This document shows positions 45,565 through 56,448 of a DNA stretch of 64,000 nucleotides, piece after piece; position 1 is the stretch's first letter, and each line of letters opens with the position of its first letter. Location of the stretch: positions 48,760 through 112,759 of the forward strand of contig NZ_JBAHUQ010000018.1 of assembly GCF_036689865.1 (NCBI RefSeq). Reading direction: 5' to 3'. Source of the stretch: Magnetococcus sp. PR-3 (GTDB lineage Bacteria; Pseudomonadota; Magnetococcia; Magnetococcales; Magnetococcaceae). The position numbers were made by a program, and so were the translations under genes. The notes below the pieces were generated by a model that saw only the letters and a program-made list of their open reading frames with translations, was not told the DNA's origin and searched no databases.

Positions 45565-46200
45565 TTAAAGCTGCCAATTAACAAAGTTTTCCAGCAGCTT
45601 TAGGCCGTTGTTTTGACTTTTTTCTGGGTGGAACTGAGTGGCAAAAATATTATCGTGCCCCACCGCAGAGGTAAAAGGAATACCATAGGTGGTTTGCCCG
45701 AGCTGGTGGGCTTGGTGGTCAACCACACCATGGAAGGAGTGCACAAAATAGAAATGTGCCATCTCCTCAATACCTTCCCACATGGGATGCTTGACCGTCT
45801 GGTGTACAGGGGTCCAGCCCATGTGAGGAACCTTAAGGTAGCGTTTTAGATCTGCAGGATCCTGCATTTTCTTAGAAAAAGCTTCTACCTTGCCCGGTAC
45901 CAAGCCAAAGCCTGGGTGGTTACCAAACTCATGGCTTTCATCAAACAGCATTTGCATGCCAACACAGATACCCAAAAAAGGCTTGCCCCCCTGGATATGT
46001 GCTAACACAGGGTCCGTTAGTTCTGCTTCATCCAAATTGCGGCGGCAGTCCGCGAAAGCGCCAACACCCGGAAGAACCACCCGATCAGCTTTGACAATAT
46101 CTGCGGGGTTGCTACTGACCACCACGGATCCCCCCACTTGCTCGAGCGCTTTGGAGACAGAACGCAGGTTGCCTGAGCCATAATCAACAACGGTAATCAT
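45565..46200 (-). CDS. hisH: imidazole glycerol phosphate synthase, glutamine amidotransferase subunit HisH
   Basis: Class I glutaminase of 211 aa that supplies ammonia to HisF for the ring-closing step of histidine synthesis. The nucleophile elbow GICVGMQMLF gives C79; the His-Glu partners lie in QFHPEKSQ near the C terminus. The protein begins ITVVDYGSGNLRSV and holds VLPGVGAF, both strongly conserved. It follows hisB by 19 bases. The synthase partner hisF and also hisA, which commonly come next, are not in this window; the Septu-like pair follows instead. Confidence 0.97.
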   Translation of the reverse strand: MITVVDYGSGNLRSVSKALEQVGGSVVVSSNPADIVKADRVVLPGVGAFADCRRNLDEAELTDPVLAHIQGGKPFLGICVGMQMLFDESHEFGNHPGFGLVPGKVEAFSKKMQDPADLKRYLKVPHMGWTPVHQTVKHPMWEGIEEMAHFYFVHSFHGVVDHQAHQLGQTTYGIPFTSAVGHDNIFATQFHPEKSQNNGLKLLENFVNWQL

Positions 46201-46219
46201 CTCTATATTCCTTCAAAAC

Positions 46220-46816
46220 TTAATCCGAGAGGGTGCCTTTGGTGCTGGCAACGCCACCAGCCAGGCCGGGGTCTTCCGCACAAGCCATGCGCAGTGCGCG
46301 GGCCAGGGCTTTAAAACAGCTCTCGGCAATGTGGTGGGTGTTCTCTCCATAGAGATTTTCCACATGCATGGTGATCCCGCCGTTTTGCGCAAAGGCAACA
46401 AACCACTCTTTGAACAGTTCCGTATCAAAGTTGCCCACTTTTTCTGTGGGAAATTGAACCCGCCAAGTCAATGCCGGACGGTTAGATAGATCGATAACCA
46501 CTCTGGAAAGAGCTTCATCCAGAGGAACGTAGGCGTGGCCGTAGCGAACAATACCGCGGCGGTCACCAATGGCTTTACGAAAGGCGTAACCCATGGTGAT
46601 GCCCACATCCTCAACGGTGTGGTGGTCATCGATATGATGATCACCATTGGCTTTGATCTCCAGATCCATGCGCCCGTGACGGGCAATTTGGTCCAGCATA
46701 TGGTCCAAAAAGCCAACACCCGTCTCGATTTTGGATTGGCCAGTGCCATCCAGGTTCATGGTGACGTTGATAAAAGTTTCGCCGGTCTCTCGAGATTCCG
46801 TGGCGATGCGTGCCAT
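46220..46816 (-). CDS. hisB: imidazoleglycerol-phosphate dehydratase HisB
   Basis: Dehydratase of 198 aa, the histidine pathway step from imidazole glycerol phosphate to imidazole acetol phosphate. The duplicated metal-binding motifs are present: [16 protein letters not shown] and [12 protein letters not shown] in the first half, then the second-half [20 protein letters not shown]. Length is that of the single-domain enzyme, without the phosphatase domain found in enterobacteria. It is first in the hisB-hisH run. A 107-base divergent region with the AmpG-like gene should hold its promoter. Confidence 0.97.
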   Translation of the reverse strand: MARIATESRETGETFINVTMNLDGTGQSKIETGVGFLDHMLDQIARHGRMDLEIKANGDHHIDDHHTVEDVGITMGYAFRKAIGDRRGIVRYGHAYVPLDEALSRVVIDLSNRPALTWRVQFPTEKVGNFDTELFKEWFVAFAQNGGITMHVENLYGENTHHIAESCFKALARALRMACAEDPGLAGGVASTKGTLSD

Positions 46817-46923
46817 GGTGTTCTACTCCTGCTTACATGGGAAAAAGCGCCATTATAGTCCCTTGGATGAGAAATTGCATGTATAGAACCGCGTTCCTGT
46901 GTAAACCATCCTTTGTCGCATAA

Positions 46924-48228
46924 ATGGCGGTCAGACCTCGTATGTTCAAGAGCTTACAAGATGTTTGGAATCTATACGGCCAACGTCGTGTTATGGCTGT
47001 GCTGTTTCTTGGCTTCTCAAGTGGGCTACCACTGGCCCTGACGTTTGGCACGTTGACCCTCTGGTTGGCGGAGGAGGGTATTAGTAAAACCACCATTGGT
47101 TTGTTTGCTTTGGTGGGTGTGCCCTACACCTTTAAGTTTGCCTGGGCTCCATTGATGGACTCTCTGGCCATTCCTTGGCTTACTCGGCGATTTGGCCGTC
47201 GCCGCAGTTGGGCGTTGTTTACTCAAGTAGGTTTAGCGGTCACCATCTTTCTTCTTGGGTTAAGTAACCCGCTTGAGGCGCCATTTGTGACTGCCATCCT
47301 GGCATTGACGGTCTCTTTTATGAGTGCCAGCCAGGATATTGTGATTGATGCTTATCGGGTTGAACTGCTGGAGGATCACCAGCAGGGTGCCGGTGCTGCG
47401 ATGATTGTTTTGGGGTACCGTATGGGTATGTTGGTGTCCGGGGCAGGGGCGCTTTACTTGGCCAGTAGTGTCTCATGGGCGGCCACCTATGGGATCATGG
47501 CCCTCTGTATGTCTGTAGGCATGGTGACGGTGCTGTTGAATGTAGAACCCAAGGGCGCTCCCAAGGAGCTCATGCAGGGGCATGGTGGGTTCGTGCCCTG
47601 GTTTAAAGATGCTGTCCTTGCTCCTTTTCAAAATTTTATGACGCGTCCCGGCTGGTTATGGGTATTGGTCTTTATTCTTTTGTACAAATTGGGTGATGCC
47701 CTGGCTGGGGTCATGAGTAACCCTTTTTACCTGGAGTTGGCCTTTACCAAAATTGAGATCGCCAACATCAGTAAATTATTTGGCCTAGCAGCCTCTATTA
47801 TCGGTGGGCTTATTGGTGGGGTGGTGGTTTCACGCATGGGTATGATGCGGGCACTGCTGTTGTGTGGTGTGCTGCAGATGCTCTCTAACCTTATGTTCGT
47901 GATACAGGCTGAGGTTGGCCATAATGTTTCGATGTTAGCGGTCACCATTGGGGTGGAAAATCTGGCGGGAGGAATGGGAACAGCTGCATTTGTCGCCTAC
48001 TTATCAGGCCTTTGTAACCGGGCCTATACGGCAACACAGTATGCACTACTCTCCTCTTTGGCAGCCGTAGGGCGTACCATGCTGGCATCCAATGCTGGCT
48101 GGATGGCCGAACTGAGCAGCTGGAGTCTTTTTTATGGCATTACAACACTCGCCGCACTGCCAGGTCTCTTGATGATCCCCTGGATGATGCGACGTTTTCC
48201 CCTGCCTAAAGGGGGAGAAACCGGTTAG
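46924..48228 (+). CDS. AmpG-like MFS transporter
   Basis: Inner-membrane transporter of 434 aa with about 12 membrane segments. FLGFSSGLPLALTFGTLTLW, VPYTFKFAWAPLMDS and SASQDIVIDAYRVELL are hallmarks of the AmpG family, which imports muropeptides (GlcNAc-anhydroMurNAc peptides) for cell-wall recycling. The substrate is inferred from family only; some bacteria have several AmpG-like paralogues with other roles. The start could be 46924 or the in-frame ATG at 46942; neither has a strong ribosome site. It is read divergently from hisB and followed by a weak hairpin before the M16C peptidase. Confidence 0.9.
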   Translation: MAVRPRMFKSLQDVWNLYGQRRVMAVLFLGFSSGLPLALTFGTLTLWLAEEGISKTTIGLFALVGVPYTFKFAWAPLMDSLAIPWLTRRFGRRRSWALFTQVGLAVTIFLLGLSNPLEAPFVTAILALTVSFMSASQDIVIDAYRVELLEDHQQGAGAAMIVLGYRMGMLVSGAGALYLASSVSWAATYGIMALCMSVGMVTVLLNVEPKGAPKELMQGHGGFVPWFKDAVLAPFQNFMTRPGWLWVLVFILLYKLGDALAGVMSNPFYLELAFTKIEIANISKLFGLAASIIGGLIGGVVVSRMGMMRALLLCGVLQMLSNLMFVIQAEVGHNVSMLAVTIGVENLAGGMGTAAFVAYLSGLCNRAYTATQYALLSSLAAVGRTMLASNAGWMAELSSWSLFYGITTLAALPGLLMIPWMMRRFPLPKGGETG

Positions 48229-48276
48229 CATTGGTTAATGGGAACTTTAGTGGTTCCTGTTTGGCCTATAGTTTAT

Positions 48277-48296
48277 AGCGCACTTCGGCGCTTTTA
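48277..48296 (+). terminator. possible weak terminator after AmpG-like gene
   Basis: AGCGC and GCGCT pair around ACTTCG, with four T starting inside the right arm. The stem is short, so read-through into the peptidase gene is likely. Confidence 0.4.
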
Positions 48297-48321
48297 AATC
48301 GATCAACCATTGTAGGTATCT

Positions 48322-51225
48322 ATGTCTGATTCGCTGTTCAAATTGGTGGACCGCCAGGAAGTTGCGGCCCTGAATATCACCGTGGAGTCCTACCAACATC
48401 AGGTGACCGGGGCTCGTCATCTACATATGGCGACCAAGGATAATCAAAATGCTTTCCTGGTGGCTTTTTTAACCGTCCCTAAGGATTCCACCGGTGTCGC
48501 CCATATTTTGGAGCATACGGCTCTAAGTGGTTCGGAACGTTTTCCGGTTCGAGACCCTTTTTTCACCATGATCCGGCGCTCTTTGGCAACGTTTATGAAC
48601 GCCTTTACTGCCAGTGATTGGACCGCCTATCCCTTTGCCTCCCTCTCCAAAAAAGATTTCAACAATTTGTTGGAAGTCTATTTGGATGCCGCTTTTTTCC
48701 CGAACCTTCATGAACTGGACTTTGCCCAGGAAGGTTACCGGATTGAGCCTGAGGATCTGGATAATGCCCAGAGTGATCTGGTCTATAAAGGGGTGGTCTT
48801 TAATGAGATGAAAGGGGCGATGGCTAGCCCCATTCGTACCTTATGGGACCAGCTCTCTCACCACCTGTTCCCAACCATTACCTACCATCATAACAGTGGT
48901 GGAGATCCGGTTCATATTCCTGATCTGACCTGGGATGAGCTGAAGGCCTTTCACGCCACCCATTACCACCCTTCCAATGCCGTCTTTATGACCTATGGGG
49001 ATATTCCTGCCGCTGAGCATCAAGCCCATTTTCAGTCACGGGTGCTTAGCCGTTTTGAACATCTGGATGTCAGCCATCTGCAAGTGCCGGATGAGCAGCG
49101 TTTTTCAGAACCCAAGGTGGCACAGGACAGCTATGCCGCCGATGGGGAAGAGGATCTCACCGCCAAAACCCACCAAGTGCTGGCGTGGTTATGGCCAAAG
49201 AGTGTCAACCTGGATGATTTGCTCAAAGCACACCTGCTCTCTGGGGTGTTGTTGGATAACAGTGCTTCTCCTCTACTTAAAGCGCTGGAAACCACCGATT
49301 TGGGCAATGCCCCTTCCCCCGTTTGTGGGGTGGATGACTCTGGCCGAGAGATGACCTTCTCCTGTGGTGTTGAAGGGTCGGAGTCGGATCGGGCCGAGGC
49401 GGTTGAACAACTCATTTTGGATGTGTTGAATGATGTGGCTGAAAAGGGGGTTGACCCTGAGCAGGTTGAGGCCGTGTTGCACCAGTTGGAGCTCTCACGC
49501 CGTGAAGTTACGGGTGATGGCCTGCCCTATGGCTTGAAGTTGATGCTAACGGCACTGCCTGCGACCTTGCATGGTGGTGATGGCGTTGCGGCTTTGAATA
49601 TGGATGCCGCCTTAACGCGTTTGCGGGAAGCAGCTGCAGATCCTCAGTTTATTCCCTCGCTGGTTCGCACATGGTTGCTGGATAACCCCCACCGTGTGCG
49701 TTTTACCCTGACACCTGATGGCACGCAAAACAAACGGATGGAGTCGGCCGAAAAAGAGCGGCTGCAGGGGATGCAGAACAGACTCAGTGATGCCGAAAAA
49801 GAGCAGTTGCGTGCCCAGGCGGTTGCCCTGAAGGAGCGTCAGGAGTTTAAGGATGATCCTGAGGTTCTGCCTAAGGTTACATTGGCGGATGTGCCCAAAG
49901 ATCTGCTGATTCCTGAAGGGCAAAAGGTTGAGCAACAGATGGAGTGGTTTAGCCAGCCCACAAATGGCTTGATCTATCTCCAAGCGTTTACCGATATGCC
50001 TGAGCTTGAGCCTGAGCTGTTGGATCTTATGCCGCTTTATGGGGCGTGTGCGGTGGAGGTTGGTAGTGGTGGCCGTGATTATCTTCAAACCCAGGCTCTG
50101 ATCTCCCAGTTTACGGGTGGAGTTGGGGCCAGAGGCTCCATTACAGCCATGGCAGATGATGTGAATCAGTATGGCAGCCGCTTTACCGTCTCCTCCAAAG
50201 CGTTGGTGCGCAACCGGGATAAAATGGTTGCCCTGCTGCAAGATACCCTGACCTCTGCACGGTTTGATGAACTGACCCGCCTCAAAGAGTTGGTGGGGCA
50301 GATGCGTGCCAGTGCAGAGATGAAAATTAGTAATGCAGGTACAGCACTTGCTATTGCCTCTGCATTAAAGGGGATGAGTCCTTCGGCAGCGATGAGTGAG
50401 CGCTGGGGGGGCATGGCCTCTATTGGCCTGTTAAAGGCGTTGGATCGTTCCTTGGAAGATGATGCCGCGTTGAAGGGGCTCTCTGAAAAACTCATCGCCA
50501 TTCGTGACCGTATTGCTGGGGGGGGCGTGACCTTTTTGGGTGTTGGTGAGGCAGCCCAACAGCAGGCCTTACAAGAGGACCTTGGGCGTATTTGGCAGCG
50601 TACCAGCGGCCATTCATCGGATCCCGTGGGTATTGAGGTTGATCAGGCCCCTGTGAATATGGCTTGGGTAACCCCCACTCAGGTGAACTACTGTGCCCGT
50701 GGTTACGCCGCCGTACCCTATACCCATGCAGATGCGCCCGCTCTAACGGTATTGGGGCCGCTAATGCGAAATGGCTTTTTACATACCGCCATTCGTGAAA
50801 AAGGTGGGGCCTATGGTTCTGGTGCTGGCTTTGATGCCGATGCTGCCGCTTTCCGCTTTCAATCTTTCCGGGATCCCCGTTTAGGTGGAACCTTGGACGA
50901 TTTTGATCGTGCCATTGACTGGCTGTTAAAAGATGATCATGCGGACAGTTTGTTGGAAGAGTCGATCCTCAATGTGATTGGTAGTATGGATAAGCCGGGC
51001 TCTCCTTCCGGTGAAGCCAAGCGTGCCTACCACGATCAGCGACGGGGACGGGGAGGGGATGTCCGTAAGGCATTCCGTCAGCAGGTGCTGGGTGTGACAT
51101 GGAAAGATCTTAAGCATGTGACAGAAACCTATTTGCAACCTGCCATGGCACAAACGGCTGTTGTGACCAATGCTGCAAATTTGGATGCAGAACCAGATCT
51201 GGGGCTTGAACGCCGATCTCTTTGA
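48322..51225 (+). CDS. M16C metallopeptidase (presequence-protease-like)
   Basis: Zinc peptidase of 967 aa in the insulinase superfamily, M16C (PreP/CYM1-like). The inverted zinc motif is HILEH at 61-65, with the third ligand about E162 in [28 protein letters not shown] and [16 protein letters not shown] are signatures of the group. The C-terminal half contains [11 protein letters not shown], the second-half substrate-binding region. It degrades short unstructured peptides inside a closed chamber. No signal peptide is seen. Length is full for the family. A strong terminator follows. Confidence 0.93.
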   Translation: MSDSLFKLVDRQEVAALNITVESYQHQVTGARHLHMATKDNQNAFLVAFLTVPKDSTGVAHILEHTALSGSERFPVRDPFFTMIRRSLATFMNAFTASDWTAYPFASLSKKDFNNLLEVYLDAAFFPNLHELDFAQEGYRIEPEDLDNAQSDLVYKGVVFNEMKGAMASPIRTLWDQLSHHLFPTITYHHNSGGDPVHIPDLTWDELKAFHATHYHPSNAVFMTYGDIPAAEHQAHFQSRVLSRFEHLDVSHLQVPDEQRFSEPKVAQDSYAADGEEDLTAKTHQVLAWLWPKSVNLDDLLKAHLLSGVLLDNSASPLLKALETTDLGNAPSPVCGVDDSGREMTFSCGVEGSESDRAEAVEQLILDVLNDVAEKGVDPEQVEAVLHQLELSRREVTGDGLPYGLKLMLTALPATLHGGDGVAALNMDAALTRLREAAADPQFIPSLVRTWLLDNPHRVRFTLTPDGTQNKRMESAEKERLQGMQNRLSDAEKEQLRAQAVALKERQEFKDDPEVLPKVTLADVPKDLLIPEGQKVEQQMEWFSQPTNGLIYLQAFTDMPELEPELLDLMPLYGACAVEVGSGGRDYLQTQALISQFTGGVGARGSITAMADDVNQYGSRFTVSSKALVRNRDKMVALLQDTLTSARFDELTRLKELVGQMRASAEMKISNAGTALAIASALKGMSPSAAMSERWGGMASIGLLKALDRSLEDDAALKGLSEKLIAIRDRIAGGGVTFLGVGEAAQQQALQEDLGRIWQRTSGHSSDPVGIEVDQAPVNMAWVTPTQVNYCARGYAAVPYTHADAPALTVLGPLMRNGFLHTAIREKGGAYGSGAGFDADAAAFRFQSFRDPRLGGTLDDFDRAIDWLLKDDHADSLLEESILNVIGSMDKPGSPSGEAKRAYHDQRRGRGGDVRKAFRQQVLGVTWKDLKHVTETYLQPAMAQTAVVTNAANLDAEPDLGLERRSL

Positions 51226-51251
51226 TCTTTATCAAGGATTGCTTCTGCAGG

Positions 51252-51290
51252 AAAATGGCCTGGATCTTAATTGTCCGGGCCATTTTTTTT
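51252..51290 (+). terminator. rho-independent terminator after M16C peptidase gene
   Basis: AAAATGGCCTGGA pairs with TCCGGGCCATTTT around a ten-base loop (one wobble), ending in eight T. Confidence 0.9.
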
Positions 51291-51374
51291 AGACATGTGC
51301 TAAAATATCGCCGTTGTATGTGGGGGGGGCTTGATAATAACGGTTGTCTGCGATGTTCTTGGGGATTCGCTGAT

Positions 51375-54200
51375 ATGAATGCTGATAAAATGTTGGGTGG
51401 AGTTGGGACCAATTTGAGCCTGAAAGCCTCCTTTCGGATACTCTCCATTCTTATTCTGGTACTGGTTGTTTTGGCAGGCTTGAACTATGACAAAACCACA
51501 CAGCTAGGATCCGAATACGCGAATACCATCAATATGGCAGGGCGCCAGCGCATGCTTTCTCAGAAAGCAGCCAAAGAGGTTATGTTGATCGCAGCACTGC
51601 AGAAAGGCGCACCGCAACGTGCTAAGTATGAGGCTGGTTTAGATAAAACCCTGCGTCTGTTTGACCGAACACTGGATGCCTTAATTAACGGTGGTACAAC
51701 CGTTAAAGTGCTTAATCCGGATGTCAAAGATCCTGCCAAACTGGTACAGATGGTGCGCCCGTCCGAGGCAAATCTCGCTCAACTACAAAAAGTTCAAAAT
51801 ATCTGGAAGCGATATCAAGTTACGGTCAAAAAAGTATTGGCCACGCCCTCGGGGCGTGAGCAGGATAAGATTGCGGCTGTGTTTCATGATGAGAGCATTG
51901 AACTGCTTAAAAACATGAACAAAGCGGTGGTCATTGTTGCCGGTGAGTCCAATACTAAGACCGATGAAGTGATCTCCAGTTTAACCATGACCACCATTAT
52001 CACACTGTTGATTGGTGGTTTTGTCTTGTTATTTACCCTGTGGCGTCAGCTAACCCTGAATAAACAGGTTCTTCGGATCAGTCGCCATTTAGACCTGATG
52101 GCGGTGGGGGATCTTAACCGTCGCTTGGGTCGAAACTTCTGTGCAGAGTTCCAAACCTTTGTGGATCGGTTGAACTCCATGAGTAACCAGCTCCTTTGGG
52201 TGTTGCGTACGGTGGGGGTTCAGTCGCAAACCATCAAAGGGGTGGTCAACCAGATGGTGCCGGTTAAAGACTCTTTGTTGAAGGATGCACATACCAACAG
52301 TGAGCTGGCCAATGATGTGGTGCTGGAAAATGACCGCCTGGATGCTGAGATTCACAAACTCAACGATTATATCTATAAAGCTAAAGAGTCGATTACCTCG
52401 GTTGCGGACTCTGCGGAACAGTTGGCTACGGATGTACGAGCGATTGCAGGTTCAGCCGAGCAAGCCAGTGGTAATGTCAACACCATGGCCTCTGCCGCGG
52501 AAGAGATGAACAGTAATATCTCAGAGGTTAATGCCTCTTTGGATCGGGTTAATGATTCCGTCAGTACCGTTGCCAGTGCGGTGGAGGAGTTGAACAGTTC
52601 GCTGGAAGATGTCTCAAAAAGTTGTGACTCTGCCGACCAGATGTCAGCCGCGGCTGGGCAGCATATTTCAGAAACCCTGGAGGTGATGCACAGCTTGGGT
52701 GGCGCAGCTCGTGAAATTGGCAAAGTGATCAAAATGATCAACAGCATTGCCGAGCAGACCAATATGCTGGCCTTGAATGCGGCTATTGAGGCTGCTGGTG
52801 CTGGTGAAGCGGGTAAAGGTTTTGCTGTTGTTGCCAATGAGGTCAAAGAGCTGGCCAGTCAAACGGCAGATGCGACCAAGATGATCTCTGATCAGGTGAG
52901 TGAAATCCAAAACCGTACAGAGATGGCCAGTGAAGCAACCCAGGGGGTAAGCGATATTATTGGCTCCTTGGGTGAAACCAACCGGCAAATTACCGATGCG
53001 GTGGATAATCAGGCCAGTTCGGTGGCCAACATTGCGGACTCTATGGATGCCGTTACCCATGCGTCTGGTGAAGTGACCCGGAACGCACAGGAGTTGGCAG
53101 ATGCTTCCCAGGAGGTTGCGCGCAGTGCTCTGGAAGCCGCAAACGATACGACGCAAATTGCAGAGACAGCCGTTGTCCTTAGTCAGCATGCTGATACTGT
53201 GAATGAGCAAATTGGTACCGCGGCAGAGAGTTCGGATGCCGTCCGCTTTGGTGCGGCAGAAATTCTGACCTCATCGGTACAAGTTCAGAAAAAAATGATG
53301 GAGACCATGCAGCTGCTTAGCTACTTGAATGGGGATATCGAGTACTCAGGGTTCCTGACAGAGGTGGTGGCGGATACCAGTAAATCGCTGGATGCGGCTG
53401 AGCGTGGCTTTAATGTGGGTGAGCCTCTCTTTAGTATTGAGCGTATTAAAGCTGCACATCTGGCTTGGATCGGTAAATTGGAAGATGTCATTCATGGGCG
53501 TAGCCAGCTGCGATCTACAGAGGTCGGCAGTTCTCGTGATTGTGAACTGGGCAAGTGGTATTACAGTGAAGGTATCGACTCCTTTGGCGAAATGGCCCGT
53601 TTTATTGAGCTTGGTGAGCTACATAACCGGGTACATGAAATGGCCCGTGAAGTCATTGCCCTGGTTGAGGCAGGCCACCGGGATGAAGCATTAGCCAGTA
53701 TGCCGAGGTTTGATAAGGTTCGCCGACATCTGTTTAAATTGTTGGATCAACTCTACTTAAGCTGTGGTAAAGAGGGATGTGAGAGTGGAGAAGAGTTCTT
53801 CCCCTGGAACGATATTCTTTTAACCAACATCGATGCGATTGACCTTCAACACAAAGAGCTGGTCCGACTGGTTAATGTCCTGCATGAGGAGATTACCAAT
53901 GGTCATGGTGGTCGTCAGCAACTGCGTAGTATGGTCGACGAGCTGGTCAAGTACACCGTGAACCACTTTAAAGATGAAGAAGCGTTCATGCGTCGCAATA
54001 ACTATCCGGGTTTAGCCGAGCATATCCCGGAACATGTGAAATTTACCGATTCTGTTGTTGAGCTGGTGGAGCAGGTTGACCAAGGCGAAGCTCATATTGA
54101 TATGGATCTTACCAGTTTGCTGCGAGACTGGCTGGTTAATCACATTATGGGAACAGATCAGAAGTATGTGGAGCACTTTGGTGGTAAAAAGGTCTCCTAG
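51375..54200 (+). CDS. chemoreceptor with PilJ-type sensor, CZB and C-terminal hemerythrin domains
   Basis: Chemoreceptor of 941 aa. The first membrane segment ([17 protein letters not shown]) is followed by a periplasmic PilJ-like domain ([20 protein letters not shown]) and a second membrane segment. The signalling tip is [24 protein letters not shown] domain follows with [22 protein letters not shown] and [11 protein letters not shown]. The last 140 residues are a hemerythrin domain with its di-iron ligand pattern: [35 protein letters not shown]. Hemerythrin binds O2, so this receptor probably reports oxygen, with zinc or oxidants as a second input. I start at 51375 (GGGGA upstream); the reading from 51222 would run through the terminator at 51252-51290. 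Confidence 0.92.
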   Translation: MNADKMLGGVGTNLSLKASFRILSILILVLVVLAGLNYDKTTQLGSEYANTINMAGRQRMLSQKAAKEVMLIAALQKGAPQRAKYEAGLDKTLRLFDRTLDALINGGTTVKVLNPDVKDPAKLVQMVRPSEANLAQLQKVQNIWKRYQVTVKKVLATPSGREQDKIAAVFHDESIELLKNMNKAVVIVAGESNTKTDEVISSLTMTTIITLLIGGFVLLFTLWRQLTLNKQVLRISRHLDLMAVGDLNRRLGRNFCAEFQTFVDRLNSMSNQLLWVLRTVGVQSQTIKGVVNQMVPVKDSLLKDAHTNSELANDVVLENDRLDAEIHKLNDYIYKAKESITSVADSAEQLATDVRAIAGSAEQASGNVNTMASAAEEMNSNISEVNASLDRVNDSVSTVASAVEELNSSLEDVSKSCDSADQMSAAAGQHISETLEVMHSLGGAAREIGKVIKMINSIAEQTNMLALNAAIEAAGAGEAGKGFAVVANEVKELASQTADATKMISDQVSEIQNRTEMASEATQGVSDIIGSLGETNRQITDAVDNQASSVANIADSMDAVTHASGEVTRNAQELADASQEVARSALEAANDTTQIAETAVVLSQHADTVNEQIGTAAESSDAVRFGAAEILTSSVQVQKKMMETMQLLSYLNGDIEYSGFLTEVVADTSKSLDAAERGFNVGEPLFSIERIKAAHLAWIGKLEDVIHGRSQLRSTEVGSSRDCELGKWYYSEGIDSFGEMARFIELGELHNRVHEMAREVIALVEAGHRDEALASMPRFDKVRRHLFKLLDQLYLSCGKEGCESGEEFFPWNDILLTNIDAIDLQHKELVRLVNVLHEEITNGHGGRQQLRSMVDELVKYTVNHFKDEEAFMRRNNYPGLAEHIPEHVKFTDSVVELVEQVDQGEAHIDMDLTSLLRDWLVNHIMGTDQKYVEHFGGKKVS

Positions 54201-54241
54201 TTGCCTGTAGAAAAGATTAATGGATCGTATGATTAATAATT

Positions 54242-54269
54242 AAAGCCCTCGTTTTGAGGGCTTTTTTTA
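54242..54269 (+). terminator. rho-independent terminator after hemerythrin chemoreceptor
   Basis: AAAGCCCTC pairs with GAGGGCTTT around GTTTT, ending in a seven-T run. Confidence 0.92.
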
Positions 54270-54661
54270 TAGGTTTTAAGCGATGTTTAACCGTGCAGGA
54301 TCTACCTGATCATTCCATGGCGTGCTTGGAGCAGGTTGGTCGGTGGGCATGCTTTTGTCCGTGATGGATCGGTTCTACGGCAATAGGCCTCTTCTAACCG
54401 TTACGGTGCTAGCTGTTAATGCATGTTGCTTGAAGAGACCTCTTATGCTGAACCGTCGGATCACCGGTCACATGTAGGGTGGAGATAGCCGATATCCAAC
54501 GATGATTGTAAGGCCTGAATGGGGGGCCGATCTTATTTTCATTAAGAACAGAGCCGATAACCGGGTCGGGGTTAAATTGTGCATCGTTGGGCGTGCCTGT
54601 TTTTTCACATATTCTTTGTTTAATGCAAAAAAGAGCTAAACGGTCGCGTGTTGACCCTGTA
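54270..54661. other. 392-bp gap without gene
   Basis: No ORF, tRNA or clear repeat is seen between the chemoreceptor terminator and the end of the convergent ABC-class ATPase gene. I find no obvious terminator for that ATPase gene. Confidence 0.5.
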
Positions 54662-56368
54662 TTAAGGTTTGGATGGCATACGGTGATTGATTAAACCTCG
54701 ATGTCGATTGAGTGCTGCCAGTAGATCCAAGAAGCGAGGTAAAGCCAAGTTACCCAAAGGAAATGGTGTCAGCTTGTCCATCCCTTGTTCCACCATCTGT
54801 TGATAACACGCCCTGAGCGCTGTAAGCAGCTCATCATCCATGGTCAGGTGTTGGGAAAAATGGGCCAGCATATAGCCCATGGCCAAGGTTTGTCCGCGAT
54901 CAACCCGCTGTTCCAAGTGGCGTAAGTCTATGCGCACCTCTCCATAGTTTAATAAATCAGGCTCAGGTACTTTAACTGCAATGGCTCTTTTGCCCTTTTT
55001 GGGGCTGAGTATCTGTGGGTTTGCCCCTCTCTGTTGCTTAAGGGCGGCTTGCAGGTTAGCGACCTCAGTTGGGCGTGTTGTTTGTGGAGCTACCAATTGA
55101 TGAGCATCAGCCGTGCGGTCCACCAACTGAAAAGTATCAAACTGCCAAACCCGATGTGCCGCTGGAAAAAAAGCACTACTCCCCCCCATGACAACCACCA
55201 TGGAGATGGCATGTTGTTCATGTAGGGTGCTGATCTGTTCACATAAGGGGGTGATGGGTTCTTGGTGTGGGGCAATCAGCTGCTGCATACAGGTATCACG
55301 CATCATCAAGTTGGTTGCCGCGCGATCTTCATCCATCAGTAGGAGACGGCTTCCTCCTTGAAGAGCCTCCATGATATTGGCTGCCTGAGATGTGCTACCG
55401 CTGGCGTTGCTGGTGACAAAATTTTGTGTGGAACGCTTGGTTGGTAGATGGTTAATAAAAGGGCGTATATCAATACCCGAGACCGCTCGCCCCTCTTCAG
55501 CACAGATGCTGGCGGCATCGCTACGGGTGACGACCAGCTCTCGACCATCTCCAGGAATATGGTCATAGACACCTTGGGCCAGTGCAGAAAGCAGTGTGCT
55601 TTTACCGTGAAATCCTCCCCCCACTAAAAGTGTAATCCCTTGTTCAATGCAGACACCTTGCGTTGCCCCCCTGTGGGGTAGATCAATTGAAAGGGTTAAA
55701 TGGTCAGGGGCATTAAATGGTGTGCCATGGGGTAAAGGGTGATCATCAATACCGCTGGCACGGGGGAGGCGTGAGCCCTGCGCAATAAAGGCGACATGCT
55801 GATTCTGTTCAAGCCAGTTTCGTAGGTAGACCTGATCGGTCACCGCATTAAGGTGTTGAGTTAGGGTGCTGTGTAACGTCGGTTTATACGTGGCGTAAGT
55901 GCGGACCCAATGGGGAATATGCTCGAGTAACAGTTGTTGAGCTTGTTGACCTAAAATACGCCGTCCATTTGCAGGCAAGCCTGCTTGAAGTCTAATTTCA
56001 ATGACACCATCGACATCTCTTTTAACCGCTGTGCGTTTAAGAACCTGTTGGCCATGGTGCATAAAATGAATGTGACCACTTTTACCAGACCCTGCATGGG
56101 CCAACGCTGCGTGTGATTGGTGCTCAGCCAGACGGCGGCCAATATAATCTTCCAAGGCACGAACCTGATCCGCCTGTTGTAAGGATGGCCACCCTGCTGA
56201 GTGCGCAGAATAAAAAATACGAAGGTGTGATGGTTCCGCAAAAGGATCACCTTGTACATGATCCACAACCAACCTCATCTGTGGCAGCTCGTAGCTTCCC
56301 TTAATGGCTTTATAGGCACCATAGCCCTGTCCATCCAGGCGTTGCAGGTGTGCGATCAGTTTTTTCAT
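54662..56368 (-). CDS. ABC-class P-loop ATPase (COG3044-like)
   Basis: Cytoplasmic ATPase of 568 aa, without membrane segments. LVVDHVQGDPFAEPSHLRI near 33-51 is typical of the 'predicted ATPase of the ABC class' family. Walker A is VGGGFHGKST (249-258). A signature-like SNASGSTSQAAN lies at 320-331, followed by Walker B LLLMDEDRAATN (342-353). It ends with a helical region. The family's cellular role is not known to me; it is not a transporter ATPase by context, as no permease is near. It is read divergently from the acetyltransferase gene across an 80-base gap. Confidence 0.85.
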   Translation of the reverse strand: MKKLIAHLQRLDGQGYGAYKAIKGSYELPQMRLVVDHVQGDPFAEPSHLRIFYSAHSAGWPSLQQADQVRALEDYIGRRLAEHQSHAALAHAGSGKSGHIHFMHHGQQVLKRTAVKRDVDGVIEIRLQAGLPANGRRILGQQAQQLLLEHIPHWVRTYATYKPTLHSTLTQHLNAVTDQVYLRNWLEQNQHVAFIAQGSRLPRASGIDDHPLPHGTPFNAPDHLTLSIDLPHRGATQGVCIEQGITLLVGGGFHGKSTLLSALAQGVYDHIPGDGRELVVTRSDAASICAEEGRAVSGIDIRPFINHLPTKRSTQNFVTSNASGSTSQAANIMEALQGGSRLLLMDEDRAATNLMMRDTCMQQLIAPHQEPITPLCEQISTLHEQHAISMVVVMGGSSAFFPAAHRVWQFDTFQLVDRTADAHQLVAPQTTRPTEVANLQAALKQQRGANPQILSPKKGKRAIAVKVPEPDLLNYGEVRIDLRHLEQRVDRGQTLAMGYMLAHFSQHLTMDDELLTALRACYQQMVEQGMDKLTPFPLGNLALPRFLDLLAALNRHRGLINHRMPSKP

Positions 56369-56448
56369 GGTGTTTCTTTATCCTCAACCCTAAGGTGAGC
56401 CTGTGCTAACCTGTTTGACCAACCTAATTTGGTCAGATTTTTCTTCGT

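Noticed and set aside
49612..50241. 209-codon minus-strand ORF
   Set aside because: Antisense to the M16C peptidase gene, with low-complexity composition and no motif.
51222..51374. Longer N terminus for the hemerythrin chemoreceptor
   Set aside because: The extension would translate through the terminator hairpin at 51252-51290; the ATG at 51375 fits the membrane segment better.
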